Numbered from the stretch's first letter, positions 28,581-38,364 are shown. The stretch is DNA of 64,000 nucleotides from Sporotomaculum syntrophicum (GCF_009932395.1 NZ_LSRS01000005.1:265929-329928); one strand, 5' to 3'. The notes: a model not told the origin generated them from the letters alone. Numbers and translations: made by a program.

Positions 28581-29471
28581 TTGCCGGCCATGCAAATTTT
28601 GACAGGCCTAACGGTAGCTGTAATGGGCGGAGACGCCAGAGAAGTGACTCTGGTGGAGTATTTGGCTGAGGTTGGTGCAACCGTTAAAACTTATGGTTTG
28701 CCAGTAAAGGGGCCAAATATTGTTACCTGTCCGGAACCGGAGGAATGCCTGATCGGGGTGCAGGCTTTAATATTACCGGTCCCAGGGGTTAATGAACAAA
28801 TGGAGCTATCGTCGGCATATTTAAAAGTCAAGCCGATAATTAACGAGGAACTTCTTTCACTACTGCCAGCCGGGACACCTGTTCTGGTGGGAGTTGCCCG
28901 GAAACCGCTGCGCGAGCTGCTGGAAAAACACGCTTTGGATTTTGTAGAACTGATGCAACTTGATGAAGTGGCTATTTTAAACGCGATCCCTTCTGCGGAA
29001 GGGGCTGTGCAGATGGCTATGGAGAGGATGCCTATCACTATTCATGGGGCAAAAGCAATGGTGCTGGGTTTTGGCCGCACAGGCCAGACACTGGCCCAAT
29101 TACTTGAGAATATGTATGCTCATACCACGGTAGTAGCCCGGGACTCCGCACAGTTGGCCAGAGCGTATGCTATGGGCTTAAAAGTGCTCCATTTTCAAGA
29201 ATTAATAGATTATTTACGAGATGTGGATGTAATATTTAATACTATACCTGCACCGGTTATTAACGGGGAAATTCTACAAAGGTTACCCTCGGCAACCCTA
29301 ATTATCGACCTTGCTTCTGCTCCCGGGGGCACTGATTTTGGGAAGGCCAGGGAGTTAGGCATTGAGGCTGTTTTAGCGCCTGGTTTGCCTGGCAAAGTGG
29401 CGCCTAAAACTGCCGGCATGATCCTGTCACGGGTGGTACCCGGCATTTTGCTGCAGAAGATGGGACATTAG
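28581..29471 (+). CDS. dpaA: Dipicolinate synthase subunit A
   Basis: Subunit A (SpoVFA) of the enzyme that oxidises dihydrodipicolinate to dipicolinic acid, made in the mother cell for spore heat resistance. An N-terminal Rossmann-like part (TVAVMGGDAREVTLVEYL) is followed by a dehydrogenase-type domain with AMVLGFGRTGQTLAQLL. The family signature IDLASAPGGTDF and LAPGLPGKVAPKTAG closes it. GGAGG at 28571-28575 points to TTG 28581 (296 residues), although ATG 28590 matches Bacillus SpoVFA better. It is followed by dpaB. Confidence 0.94.
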   Translation: MPAMQILTGLTVAVMGGDAREVTLVEYLAEVGATVKTYGLPVKGPNIVTCPEPEECLIGVQALILPVPGVNEQMELSSAYLKVKPIINEELLSLLPAGTPVLVGVARKPLRELLEKHALDFVELMQLDEVAILNAIPSAEGAVQMAMERMPITIHGAKAMVLGFGRTGQTLAQLLENMYAHTTVVARDSAQLARAYAMGLKVLHFQELIDYLRDVDVIFNTIPAPVINGEILQRLPSATLIIDLASAPGGTDFGKARELGIEAVLAPGLPGKVAPKTAGMILSRVVPGILLQKMGH

Positions 29472-29498
29472 TTTTCCGGTTTTAACCAGGAGGTGCAT

Positions 29499-30095
29499 GT
29501 GTTAATGAGATTAAAGGGTATTAAAGTGGGATTTGCTTTAACAGGCTCTCATTGTACCTTGGAAGAAGTAATGGTGGAAATGAAAAGGGTTGCTGATGAG
29601 GGTGCTATATTGTATCCTATAATAAGTACTGCTGTCGATGAAACTGACACCAGGTTTGGTACAGCAGCCGGCTGGAAAGAACAGGTTATGGGAATTAGCG
29701 GTAGCAAAAAAATAATCAACAGCATTGTTGCCGCTGAACCAATTGGCCCTCAGCAATTACTGGATGTACTGGTGGTGGCGCCGTGCACCGGAAATACATT
29801 GGCTAAGCTGGCTAACGCGATTACCGATAGTCCGGTGTTGATGGCTATTAAAGCGCACTTGCGCAACCAGCGTCCTGTGGTATTGGCAGTATCTACCAAT
29901 GATGGTCTCAGTTTGAACGCCAAAAATATTGGTTTGCTATTAAATGCTAAAAACATATACATGGTGCCCTTTGGACAGGATAGCCCTGCCGATAAACCAA
30001 ACTCGTTAAAGGCTAAGATGGATAAATTGGTGGACACCATTGAGCATGCTTTAAAGAAAGAGCAGCTTCAACCAATTCTAGTAGCCTGCGAATAA
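29499..30095 (+). CDS. dpaB: Dipicolinate synthase subunit B
   Basis: Subunit B (SpoVFB), a flavoprotein-fold partner of DpaA. Family features are VGFALTGSHCTLEEV, TDTRFGTAAGW, VVAPCTGNTLAKLANAITD and VPFGQDSPADKPNSLKAKM. AGGAGGTG at 29488-29495 leaves GTG 29499 or ATG 29505 as starts. With DpaA it forms dipicolinate synthase. Expression is expected under late mother-cell sigma-K, but I could not identify that promoter. Confidence 0.94.
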   Translation: MLMRLKGIKVGFALTGSHCTLEEVMVEMKRVADEGAILYPIISTAVDETDTRFGTAAGWKEQVMGISGSKKIINSIVAAEPIGPQQLLDVLVVAPCTGNTLAKLANAITDSPVLMAIKAHLRNQRPVVLAVSTNDGLSLNAKNIGLLLNAKNIYMVPFGQDSPADKPNSLKAKMDKLVDTIEHALKKEQLQPILVACE

Positions 30096-30135
30096 CTAAA
30101 TAAGCCGGTGGAAGAGAAGGAATGGAGGTATTGAT

Positions 30136-31155
30136 TTGGCTGGCAATAAAGTAATCATTGTAGGAGCATCTGGAGCAGTGGGACAGGAAATGTTGAAAAT
30201 TATGGAAGAAAGGAATTTCCCGGTGAGCGAATTGAAACTTTGCGCTACCGAACGTTCCGCCGGCCAAGAAATGCTCTTTAAAGGTAAAGCTTATACGGTT
30301 GAGGAAACCACGCCGGCTTCTTTTGAAGGTATGGAAATCGCTTTTTTTGCCGGTGGCGAGGCTAGTTTGGAATTCGGCCCGCTGGCGGCAGAAATGGGTG
30401 CTGTGGTTATTGATAACAGCAGTAATTTTCGCCTAGACCCGGATGTGCCGCTGGTGGTTCCCGAAGTTAATCCGGAGGATGTTAAAACTCATAAAGGCAT
30501 TATTGCTAACCCGAACTGCTCAACAATTATCATGGTGGTGCCCTTGAAAGCGATATATGATGTTGCGGGCATTAAGCGGGTGGTGGTATCCACTTATCAG
30601 GCGGTAAGCGGGGCAGGGGCTGAAGGGATTACAGAATTAACCGAACATACCCGGGCTGCGCTGGATGGCGGCGAAGTTGTTCCGTCTAAATTTCAATATC
30701 CAATTGCTTTTAACTTAATACCACATATTGATGTATTTCAGGAGATGGATTACACTAAAGAAGAATGGAAAATGGTCAAGGAAACTCGTAAAATTTTGCA
30801 TGATGATGCTCTGCAGATCACCGCGACAACGGTTCGAGTTCCGGTTTACCGCAGCCATTCGGAATCCATTAATATAGAAACCAAAAGCAAGGTCACAGCA
30901 GAGCACGCTAAGAAAATACTGGCGGATTTCCCTGGGGTGATTGTACAAGATAGTCCTGCTGACAAGAAGTACCCAATGCCTCTTTACACTTCCGGTAAGG
31001 ATGAGATATTTGTAGGCCGGATAAGGGAGGACAATTCAGTGGATAAAGGGCTTAATATTTGGGTGGTGGCTGACCAATTGCGCAAGGGGGCAGCTACTAA
31101 TGCGATACAAATAGCGGAGTTGTTGATTAAATACGATTGCCTTGGGAAAAGGTAG
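30136..31155 (+). CDS. asd: Aspartate-semialdehyde dehydrogenase
   Basis: Makes aspartate semialdehyde, the branch point for DapA and homoserine. The N-terminal NADP loop is GASGAVGQEMLKIM. The active-site Cys is in NPNCSTIIMVVPL near residue 129. The conserved VSTYQAVSGAGAEG and VPVYRSHSES segments are intact. It has 339 residues. TTG 30136 lies 7 nt after GGAGG. Its stop is 6 nt before the ATG of the decayed aspartokinase. Confidence 0.96.
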   Translation: MAGNKVIIVGASGAVGQEMLKIMEERNFPVSELKLCATERSAGQEMLFKGKAYTVEETTPASFEGMEIAFFAGGEASLEFGPLAAEMGAVVIDNSSNFRLDPDVPLVVPEVNPEDVKTHKGIIANPNCSTIIMVVPLKAIYDVAGIKRVVVSTYQAVSGAGAEGITELTEHTRAALDGGEVVPSKFQYPIAFNLIPHIDVFQEMDYTKEEWKMVKETRKILHDDALQITATTVRVPVYRSHSESINIETKSKVTAEHAKKILADFPGVIVQDSPADKKYPMPLYTSGKDEIFVGRIREDNSVDKGLNIWVVADQLRKGAATNAIQIAELLIKYDCLGKR

Positions 31156-31161
31156 TGTTTA

Positions 31162-31850
31162 ATGACATTCCTGGTACTTAAGTTCGGGGGAACTTCACTA
31201 ATTTCCCCAGAACTTAGGAAAAAGGAGGCGGCAAGATTATTGCAGTTAAAGAAGACGGCTATGCGTCAGTGGTAGTTGTTTCAGCCATCGGTCGACAGGG
31301 TGATCCATATGCCACGGATACCTTGGAAAATCTATTGATATTTACACTGACGTGGAAGTTATTATAACCAGCCGAGCACGGAGGCTAAAACCCTGGAGGT
31401 CATTACCTAGTGATGAGATATGCCACCTAGCTCATGAAGGTGCCAAATCCGCCATTGCCCAGCGTTATTAGTCAATAACAGCCCCGGTATCGAAGGCTTC
31501 ATTCAGCCGGGCTGCATGTTTAAAACTTTGGCTCAAACGGAGTGAGTATTGATTTTGTTATATATACTTGCAGCAGTTTCGTTTGTTGTTCAGGGTAAAA
31601 AGCTTTAAACTGCGGTCCGTGCATTGGAAACCGCTGGTTATGCCGTAAAAGTAACTACCCAATGTGCTAAGGTCTCTGCGGTGCAGGTATATTTGAGGTT
31701 CCTGGAGTTTTAGCTGATATGGTTGAAGCGCTAGAAAGAAATGATATTCAGATATAGCAATGCAACGACTCTTATACTACTATCTGGATGCTGCTCAGAC
31801 ACGAGGAAATGGAAAATGCCGTAAGGGCTCTGCACAGGCAGTTTAAGTAA
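31162..31850 (+). pseudogene. dapG: Degenerate aspartokinase (dapG-like)
   Basis: Remains of an aspartate kinase in the position of B. subtilis dapG (asd-dapG-dapA). Readable pieces in shifting frames are LVLKFGGTS at the start, then VVVSAIGRQGDPYATDTLENL and TDVEVIITSRA. Further on come DEICHLAHEGAK, NSPGIEGF, and an ACT-domain tail FEVPGVLADMVEALERNDIQI ending in RALHRQFK. At least four frameshifts and several stops separate them. The total is 689 nt where about 1,200 are expected, so internal deletions have also occurred. It cannot make an active kinase; another aspartokinase must exist elsewhere if lysine and DPA are made. Confidence 0.92.
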
Positions 31851-31895
31851 GCCCACAAAAAGCAGGGCAGTTAACCTGGAAGGAAGGTGCAAGTT

Positions 31896-32780
31896 TTGGG
31901 TATTGATTTTGGGAGAGTATTAACGGCGATGGTAACCCCATTTAAAAAGGACCTAACAATTGATTATGACCAAGTTAAGAAGTTGGCTCGTCACCTGGTG
32001 CAGTCGGGTTCGGACGGCTTGGTCATTTCCGGTACTACCGGTGAATCGCCTACCCTTACCAAAGATGAGAAAGTGGAGCTTTTCCGTGTGGTAGTGGAAG
32101 AGGTTGGTGGTGATGCCGTGGTTATTGCCGGTACGGGTAGTAATGACACAGCGTCAAGCATTGAATTGACTCAGATTGCGGAAAAGGTGGGAGTGGACGG
32201 GGTTATGCTGGTGGTGCCATATTACAATAAGCCTTCCCAGGAGGGACTATACCAGCATTTTAAAACCATTGCCCAGAGTACTAATTTACCTGTCATACTA
32301 TACAACGTACCAGGGCGTACTGTGGCAAATATTTTACCTCAAACTGTTGTACGATTATCTGAGATCGAAAATATAGTGGCGATCAAGGAAGCTTCAGGCA
32401 ACCTTGACCAGGTTAGCGAGCTGCGGCGCTTGTTACCGGATCATTTCGCTATATATAGCGGGGAAGATTCTTTAACCCTGCCCATTTTGTCCTTGGGCGG
32501 CATGGGAGTTATCAGCGTGGCTTCCCATATCATTGGACAACGTATTCAGGAAATGGTAAACGCCTTTACTTCAGGGAACATTACCATGGCTACAAAAATA
32601 CATTGTAGTATATACCCGGTTTTTAAAGGCATGTTTATCACAACTAACCCGGTGCCTGTTAAAACTGCTCTTAATATGCTGGGATGGCAAGTGGGTGCAC
32701 CTAGACTACCGTTGGTTGATGCCACTCAGGAAGAAAGGGATGCTATCAAGAAAATGCTATCTGATGCTAACCTGTTATAA
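31896..32780 (+). CDS. dapA: 4-hydroxy-tetrahydrodipicolinate synthase
   Basis: Condenses pyruvate with aspartate semialdehyde, giving the precursor of both diaminopimelate and dipicolinate. The (beta/alpha)8 enzyme shows [17 protein letters not shown], the catalytic Tyr in ILYNVPGRT and the Schiff-base Lys in [11 protein letters not shown] near residue 163. GTG 31887 is possible, but TTG 31896 is better spaced from the AAGGAAGG at 31880-31887. It is followed by a terminator and then by the dead IS copy. Confidence 0.94.
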   Translation: MGIDFGRVLTAMVTPFKKDLTIDYDQVKKLARHLVQSGSDGLVISGTTGESPTLTKDEKVELFRVVVEEVGGDAVVIAGTGSNDTASSIELTQIAEKVGVDGVMLVVPYYNKPSQEGLYQHFKTIAQSTNLPVILYNVPGRTVANILPQTVVRLSEIENIVAIKEASGNLDQVSELRRLLPDHFAIYSGEDSLTLPILSLGGMGVISVASHIIGQRIQEMVNAFTSGNITMATKIHCSIYPVFKGMFITTNPVPVKTALNMLGWQVGAPRLPLVDATQEERDAIKKMLSDANLL

Positions 32781-32793
32781 ATAATGATATTTC

Positions 32794-32819
32794 AAGGAGC
32801 CTGAGAGGCTCCTTTTTTG
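32794..32819 (+). terminator. Intrinsic terminator after dapA
   Basis: An AAGGAGCCT/AGGCTCCTT perfect 9-bp stem with a 3-nt loop and a T run. Confidence 0.93.
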
Positions 32820-33005
32820 TATTATAAATCACTAGCGTTGCATAAAAGTAATTTTCCATTTTCAAGGTTATGTCTAAAATATCAATTGATGTAGCGTTTT
32901 TGTAGTTTTGGTGTATAAAGGAAAATAATTTTCTCTTCACTGTGTTAAAGGAAGAACCAATTAATTAGTAGTCATCATCCACATTTTGACAGTAATATGT
33001 TTCTA

Positions 33006-34243
33006 TTAAACTAAAAGATCGTTGGTCAAATCGTAAAGGTAAAGTGCTTCGCCTGCTTCCACTTGCCGTACTATTTCTTGAAAAATAGTTTCATGGTCTA
33101 TTTTTCGCCGTCCTTTTGATTTGCGTTTAGGCTTATGGTAAAGCTTCTGGACGAATACGGTAATAGATTCGTACATGCAGGCATCAAGCAATCTTTTAAT
33201 TTTTAGTAATGGTCCCTTGTACTCTGTTCTCAACTTAATTAACATTAACAAGCAATAAGTAATTAACGCTATGAACAACTGATTTTGCACTGCTTGCTGA
33301 CTTGTGCCGTAGAAATGCTTAACTGAAAAATGCTGTTTTATCCATTTAAAGAATAGTTCTATTTGCCAGCGGTTGCGGTAGATGTCACATATTTCTTCAG
33401 CATCCAGTTTGAAATCGTTAGTGATGATAATTACAGGTTTACCTTGAGTGTCTTCGACTTCAATAAGTCTAAGAGAGCGTTTCATCTGATTAATGCCCTT
33501 TGTTCCCAGGCAAACGATTTGATGCTTTTTAATTAAACCTGTTGTAAATACCGGCAATTCCTTGATCACTTCAATCTTAACGTTGCCCTTTAGGCGGGTA
33601 ACAAACCTGGTACCGTTGTGCAGTAGTTGTCAAATTTCTTGTAGTCCAGATATCCGCGGTCAAAAACATTTAATGCGTCTTCATCCATAACTACCAGTTC
33701 GTCCATTTGGGTTTTGTCAGCGGGTTTGGCAGGTGTGATTATTGCCTTATCCGGTACAACTCCTTCTTTACAGAACCTAAGCCTTTGATGTAGCTTTATG
33801 CCGCCTTTTGTATTTCTAAAATCAGCCCATTGGTACTGGGAAAGACAGAGAGTGATAGTCGAAGAGTCAATGAGGTAAATACGGCCAAATTGACGGGTGA
33901 TACTATCAAAACCAATTTCTTTCCCAATTTCAATAATGCATATTTTAGCAGCAGCTGCATCACTTCCGGAGGTAAATCCTTTAATCGACGGGATATCTGT
34001 GAAGCACTAAAAGAATCAAGATTCATTGCCTGGCTAAATTGGTTTTCGTTAAGACTATTGCTAATATCCCTAATCCACTATACTGTTCCAATTGGGCGAA
34101 GATGAAAAGAATAATCAGCTGTTTGGTGCTTAACTTTTTAACATACTTAAGTTTCAGATTATCAATTTGCTCATAAAAAGTTTTATTAAAAACCGGTTTA
34201 AGTAGTTAAAAAATGTGGATTTTGTTGTATCCTTGTCCTGCAT
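33006..34243 (-). pseudogene. Degenerate IS4-family transposase
   Basis: On the minus strand an IS4-type DDE transposase can be followed from ATG 34243-34241 (MQDKDTTKSTFFNYL) to the stop at 33006. At least four frameshifts interrupt it, near 34190, 34080, 33920 and 33620. The C-terminal block is clean and carries the IS4 YREK-type motif IYRNRWQIELFFKWIKQHF. The ribosome site AAGGAG precedes the ATG on the minus strand. Terminal inverted repeats and target duplications could not be defined. It lies between dapA and rnj, genes otherwise commonly close together. Confidence 0.88.
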
Positions 34244-34251
34244 TTGAATCT

Positions 34252-34309
34252 CCTTATTCTAGAGATTTTGGACAAGGACTACCCATATCTCTATAATAAG
34301 GATTTTTTT
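34252..34309. repeat. Inverted repeat at the 5' end of the dead IS, with T run
   Basis: A 15-bp inverted repeat (34252-34266 with 34287-34301, one mismatch) is followed on the plus strand by ATTTTTTTT. Read on the minus strand, its 3' arm ends in the transposase ribosome site, so it could mask that site in read-through transcripts. On the plus strand it could act as a terminator. Confidence 0.6.
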
Positions 34310-34500
34310 TGCAAGAACAGGTTTATCTGCCATTTCGGCGGAATATGAATAATTTTAACTGTTTTTAAGTGTTTTTCAAGCTTGACGTTTATAAATTCTA
34401 TTTATGTAACGATAGTGATTTTAAATATATTTATGGTAACTAATATTTTTTGAAAATCTGGTTATTTCTTGTTTATGCTTTCAAGATAAAGTATAATGTA

Positions 34501-34528
34501 TTGACGAGATCTGAACGGACTTTATAAC
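34501..34528 (+). promoter_or_regulatory. Likely promoter(s) for RNase J
   Basis: TTGACG (34501-34506), a 16-nt spacer and TATAAC (34523-34528). A second TATAAT at 34492-34497, with a weak TTGTTT upstream, may be another start. The remaining 34310-34617 region is A/T-rich, has no gene and contains three TTCTC repeats (34552-34580) of unknown meaning. Confidence 0.5.
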
Positions 34529-34617
34529 AAAAATAAAATATTTTCCCGCCTTCTCCTAATTCTCACCAAATTCTCATTTTTTTTGATAAAAATTTGTACA
34601 ATATTAGGAGGTATAGT

Positions 34618-36282
34618 ATGGCGCGTGAACCTAAAGTATCCTTGATCCCTTTGGGGGGACTAGGTGAGATTGGCAAGAACATGATGGTGGTGAGATACGG
34701 GGAAAATATTTTGGTTATTGATTCCGGCCTGATGTTTCCTGAAGAAGATTTGCTGGGTATTGACGTTGTAATTCCGGATATCACCTATCTTATGGAAAAT
34801 AAGAATATAGTACGCGGTATTGTGCTTACCCATGGTCATGAGGACCATATCGGGGCTTTACCATATGTGCTAAAGCAACTGAATGTGCCGGTTTATGGCA
34901 CCAAACTAACTTTGGGGATCTTGGGCGGAAAGTTGCGCGAGCAGCATATGTTAGACAATGTTAAGTTAAACTGCATAGTACCGCGGGATATAGTTTCTAT
35001 TGGCCCGTTTAAGGTTGAGTTTATCCGGGTTTCCCACAGTATCCCCGGTGCTGTGGCACTTGCTATTGAGACACCTGTGGGAGTAATTATTCATACCGGT
35101 GATTTTAAAATTGATCCAACCCCTGTGGATGGGGAAGTAACTGATTTTTACCGGTTTGCCCAGCGAGGGGAAAAAGGTGTACTGGCTCTGTTAAGTGACA
35201 GTACGAATGTAGAAAGGCCCGGGTACACTATGTCCGAACGGGTAGTGGGACAAACTTTTGCCGATACCTTTAGAAAAGCCCGGGAAAGAATTATCGTAGC
35301 CACCTTTGCCTCTAATGTACACAGGTTGCAGCAAGCTATTACCATGGCTAGTCACTATAATAGGAAAGTGGCTGTGGTGGGACGCAGTATGGTTAACGTA
35401 GTAAATATCGCTTGTGAGCTGGGCTATCTGCAAATGCCGGATGGTTTACTGGTGGAACTTGATGAGGCTTCCAGGTTACCTAGGAATCAAGTTGTCTATT
35501 TAACTACTGGTAGTCAGGGAGAACCGATGAGTGCTCTAACTAGAATGGCCAGTGGTGATCACCGCCAGGTTGAAATCATGTCCGGTGATACAATTATTAT
35601 TTCTGCCAACCCCATTCCAGGCAATGAAAAACTGGTGTCCAGAGTTATAGACCAGCTTTTTAAACTAGGTGCCAATGTCATTTACGAAGCGGTATCGGGT
35701 ATTCACGTAAGTGGACATCCCAGCCAGGAAGAATTAAAACTAATGATTAACCTGGTTAAACCCAAGTATTTTATACCGGTACATGGAGAGTATCGAATGC
35801 TCATTAAGCATGCACAGCTAGCCGTAGATATGGGTATCGCGGAAGCCAATATTTTTGTGGGTGAAAACGGCCAGGTGCTAGAGCTATCAAAACGCGGCGG
35901 CCGCTTTGCCGGGCGGGTTACCTCCGGGCGAGTACTGGTAGATGGCCTGGGTGTAGGTGATGTAGGAAACATTGTACTGCGTGACCGACGTCAGTTATCT
36001 CAGGACGGTATCTTAATCGTTGTGGTAACGATCAGCCGTGATTCAGGAATGATTATATCTGGACCGGATATTGTATCCCGTGGCTTTGTGTATGTAAGAG
36101 AGTCTGAACAATTAATGGACCAAGCCAAGGAAAAGGTGAAATCAGCTTTAGACAAATGCAGTTCTCGTAAAATATCGGAGTGGGCATCCATAAAATCCCA
36201 GATTAGGGATGATTTAAGTAGGTTTTTATTTGAAAAAACCAGGAGAAGGCCAATGATTCTACCCATCATAATGGAAATATAA
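34618..36282 (+). CDS. rnj: Ribonuclease J
   Basis: A metallo-beta-lactamase/beta-CASP ribonuclease with 5'-3' exo- and endonuclease activity in mRNA decay and rRNA maturation. The zinc motif THGHEDHIGALPYV starts near residue 71. HTGDFKIDPTPVDG and SDSTNVERPGYT follow, and the beta-CASP motif region PVHGEYRML is near residue 387. It has 554 residues from ATG 34618, directly after ATTAGGAGGTATAGT. The upstream TTG 34594 would add eight residues and is not supported. RNase Y and PNPase are in the same window. Confidence 0.95.
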   Translation: MAREPKVSLIPLGGLGEIGKNMMVVRYGENILVIDSGLMFPEEDLLGIDVVIPDITYLMENKNIVRGIVLTHGHEDHIGALPYVLKQLNVPVYGTKLTLGILGGKLREQHMLDNVKLNCIVPRDIVSIGPFKVEFIRVSHSIPGAVALAIETPVGVIIHTGDFKIDPTPVDGEVTDFYRFAQRGEKGVLALLSDSTNVERPGYTMSERVVGQTFADTFRKARERIIVATFASNVHRLQQAITMASHYNRKVAVVGRSMVNVVNIACELGYLQMPDGLLVELDEASRLPRNQVVYLTTGSQGEPMSALTRMASGDHRQVEIMSGDTIIISANPIPGNEKLVSRVIDQLFKLGANVIYEAVSGIHVSGHPSQEELKLMINLVKPKYFIPVHGEYRMLIKHAQLAVDMGIAEANIFVGENGQVLELSKRGGRFAGRVTSGRVLVDGLGVGDVGNIVLRDRRQLSQDGILIVVVTISRDSGMIISGPDIVSRGFVYVRESEQLMDQAKEKVKSALDKCSSRKISEWASIKSQIRDDLSRFLFEKTRRRPMILPIIMEI

Positions 36283-36295
36283 ATACTTGCCAAAA

Positions 36296-36326
36296 ATACA
36301 CAGGTGTATAACCTGTGTATTCTTTT
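36296..36326 (+). terminator. Intrinsic terminator after rnj
   Basis: A perfect 10-bp stem ATACACAGGT/ACCTGTGTAT with a 5-nt loop and a TCTTTT tail. Confidence 0.9.
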
Positions 36327-36387
36327 GCCTTATTATGCATACTAATAGGGAATTTCCAGAACAACTAGTAGAACGGAGAGGATACTA

Positions 36388-37212
36388 ATGTCTCACTACC
36401 ATTCATACAATGAGGTGCCGGGTGTATTCCCTTATCACCCACCGTCTGAACCCGGACCAGAAACTGATCCGCATCATCCGGAGCAACCCTGTGATGATCC
36501 AAATACTGAAAAAACCAGGGTAGTTGGTAAAACCAAGAATAATACTTTAGAAACTGTCAAAGAAATGGGCACCACCCAGGTGCCCGAAATTAAGAGTAAT
36601 ATCCATTGCTTAACTATCGTAGGCCAAATAGAAGGGCATTTAGTGCTCCCACCGCAGAATAAAACCACTAAATATGAGCACATGATACCTCAATTAGTGG
36701 CTTTGGAACAAAGCCCTGAGGTTGAAGGTATTGTAGTTGTATTAAATACTGTGGGCGGCGATGTAGAGGCTGGCTTGGCTATTGCTGAAATGATCGCCAG
36801 TTTATCAAAGCCCACTGTATCAGTAGTACTAGGTGGCGGTCACAGCATCGGTGTGCCTATAGCGGTGGCCACAGATTATTCTTTTATTGCTGAAACTGCC
36901 AGTATGACGATTCACCCGATCCGACTTAACGGATTGGTTATCGGTGTCCCCCAAACCTATGAGTACCTGGATAAAATGCAGGATCGGGTTGTGCGGTTTG
37001 TTACCGCACACTCGCAGGTTTCTCAGGAAAAATTCAGGGAGCTGATGTTTCGCACTGGGGAGTTGGCCCGCGACATCGGCACTGTTTTAATTGGGCATGA
37101 AGCTGTAGAATGCGGTTTAATCAATGAGGTTGGTGGCGTACAGCACGCCATGGTTAAACTGAAAAATTTAATTGAAGAATGGAAGGATAGAAATGGGGTG
37201 CCTCTGCAGTGA
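36388..37212 (+). CDS. tepA: ClpP-fold protease TepA (YmfB family)
   Basis: A ClpP-like serine peptidase of the TepA family, 274 residues. A proline- and histidine-rich, low-complexity N-terminus of about 70 residues precedes the catalytic domain. The oxyanion strand reads [18 protein letters not shown]. The nucleophile Ser is in [11 protein letters not shown] near residue 152, and the catalytic His is probably in MTIHPIR. In B. subtilis TepA is linked to protein export and spore proteins. Its stop overlaps the ylzJ-like gene by 4 nt. Confidence 0.92.
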   Translation: MSHYHSYNEVPGVFPYHPPSEPGPETDPHHPEQPCDDPNTEKTRVVGKTKNNTLETVKEMGTTQVPEIKSNIHCLTIVGQIEGHLVLPPQNKTTKYEHMIPQLVALEQSPEVEGIVVVLNTVGGDVEAGLAIAEMIASLSKPTVSVVLGGGHSIGVPIAVATDYSFIAETASMTIHPIRLNGLVIGVPQTYEYLDKMQDRVVRFVTAHSQVSQEKFRELMFRTGELARDIGTVLIGHEAVECGLINEVGGVQHAMVKLKNLIEEWKDRNGVPLQ

Positions 37213-37424
37213 TACTTTACACACCTATGCAATTAGAGCTCGTGCTGGCTGGGTTAGAGCAGATGAAACATTACCCGGAAAGAAAAACTACTGTCAATGG
37301 AGTACCTGCACTTGTACGTAATGTGGGTGACAGGGAAGAGTTGGTGCAGCTTTTAAGCACTGATCCCCAGGATTATTTGCGTTCAGACATATACCCGGGC
37401 GTTACCGTAATGCCGGTCAGATAA
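37209..37424 (+). CDS. YlzJ-like small protein
   Basis: A 71-residue protein of the YlzJ-like family, found next to tepA in spore formers. The sequence begins [15 protein letters not shown] and ends [12 protein letters not shown], typical of the family. GTG 37209 overlaps the tepA stop, which indicates coupling. Function unknown. Confidence 0.85.
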   Translation: MILYTPMQLELVLAGLEQMKHYPERKTTVNGVPALVRNVGDREELVQLLSTDPQDYLRSDIYPGVTVMPVR

Positions 37425-37460
37425 AGACAATTTATTGAAGAATAGGTTACCTAATAAACC

Positions 37461-37508
37461 AAAGCTGTGGTATTTATCATATAAAATAAATACCACAGCT
37501 TTTTTTTA
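37461..37508 (+). terminator. Strong intrinsic terminator after the ylzJ-like gene
   Basis: A perfect 17-bp stem (37461-37477 with 37487-37503), a 9-nt loop and an unbroken T run. Confidence 0.95.
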
Positions 37509-37581
37509 GAATAAATTCTTAGCAGCATGGTTTGTCCTTATGTTATAATGATGCTGTTTATCTATAAAGGGTGGTGGTGGT

Positions 37582-38364
37582 TTGGACTTATTTCAAGCTG
37601 TAGTACTGGGTATAGTGCAGGGTTTAGGTGAGTTCTTGCCCATTTCTAGTTCCGCTCATTTGGTGTTGATTCCTTGGCTAGCTGGTTGGCCATACGCCGG
37701 ACTAACTTTTGACGTGGCTTTGCATGTGGGTACACTATTTGCGGTGATGGCCTTTTTCTGGCGGGATTGGCTGATTTTAATTAGTGATGGGCTGCGGGCT
37801 AAAAAAACTGTTGAAGGAAGATTATTTTGGTATATCATACTAGGTACTATACCCGGAGCACTGGTGGGATATTTGCTGGAAGACCAGGCGGAAACAATTT
37901 TCCGCAACCCGTTATTAATTGGTATTATGCTGATGATTATGGGTGTCATACTATATCTAGTTGATACGCGTTCTCTTGCTACGAAAAAGTTAGATGAAGT
38001 GGGTTTGAAAGAAGGACTAATGATTGGTATATCCCAGTCCCTGGCTATTATCCCAGGTGTTTCACGCTCGGGTATTACTATGACCGCCGGCCGGTTAATG
38101 GGTTTGACACGTGAAACCTCAGCTCGCTTTTCCTTTTTATTATCAACACCCATTGTTGCTGGTGCGGGTTTAAAAAAACTAACCGAGATAACTGCTGGTG
38201 ATATTAACACATCCTTTATCATTGGGGTGGCAGTATCAGCGGTGGTGGGTTTCTTATCTATCAAATTTTTATTAAATTATCTAGCACAGCGAAGTTATTC
38301 TATTTTTGTATGGTACCGCTTGTTAGTGGGATTAGTGGTTATTGTTATTTATTTCATTAGATGA
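37582..38364 (+). CDS. uppP: Undecaprenyl-diphosphate phosphatase
   Basis: A membrane phosphatase (BacA/UppP) that recycles undecaprenyl diphosphate to the monophosphate carrier, complementing UppS at 1264. Signature motifs are GLGEFLPISSSAHL at residues 15-28 and IPGVSRSGITMTAGRLMG near residue 158. About seven to eight hydrophobic helices are seen in 260 residues. TTG 37582 follows GGGTGGTGGTGG. An extended -10 (TGT then TATAAT, 37544-37549) lies just upstream. Confidence 0.95.
   Translation: MDLFQAVVLGIVQGLGEFLPISSSAHLVLIPWLAGWPYAGLTFDVALHVGTLFAVMAFFWRDWLILISDGLRAKKTVEGRLFWYIILGTIPGALVGYLLEDQAETIFRNPLLIGIMLMIMGVILYLVDTRSLATKKLDEVGLKEGLMIGISQSLAIIPGVSRSGITMTAGRLMGLTRETSARFSFLLSTPIVAGAGLKKLTEITAGDINTSFIIGVAVSAVVGFLSIKFLLNYLAQRSYSIFVWYRLLVGLVVIVIYFIR

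Noticed and set aside
32977..34220. An 11-bp inverted pair (32977-32987 and 34210-34220) that could be the ends of the dead IS4 element.
   Set aside because: The right copy lies inside the transposase coding start (which begins at 34243), so it cannot be the terminal repeat; probably chance.
34552..34580. Three TTCTC repeats before rnj considered as an operator or CRISPR-like repeat.
   Set aside because: Units are five bases in pyrimidine-rich A/T sequence with unequal spacing; no further evidence.
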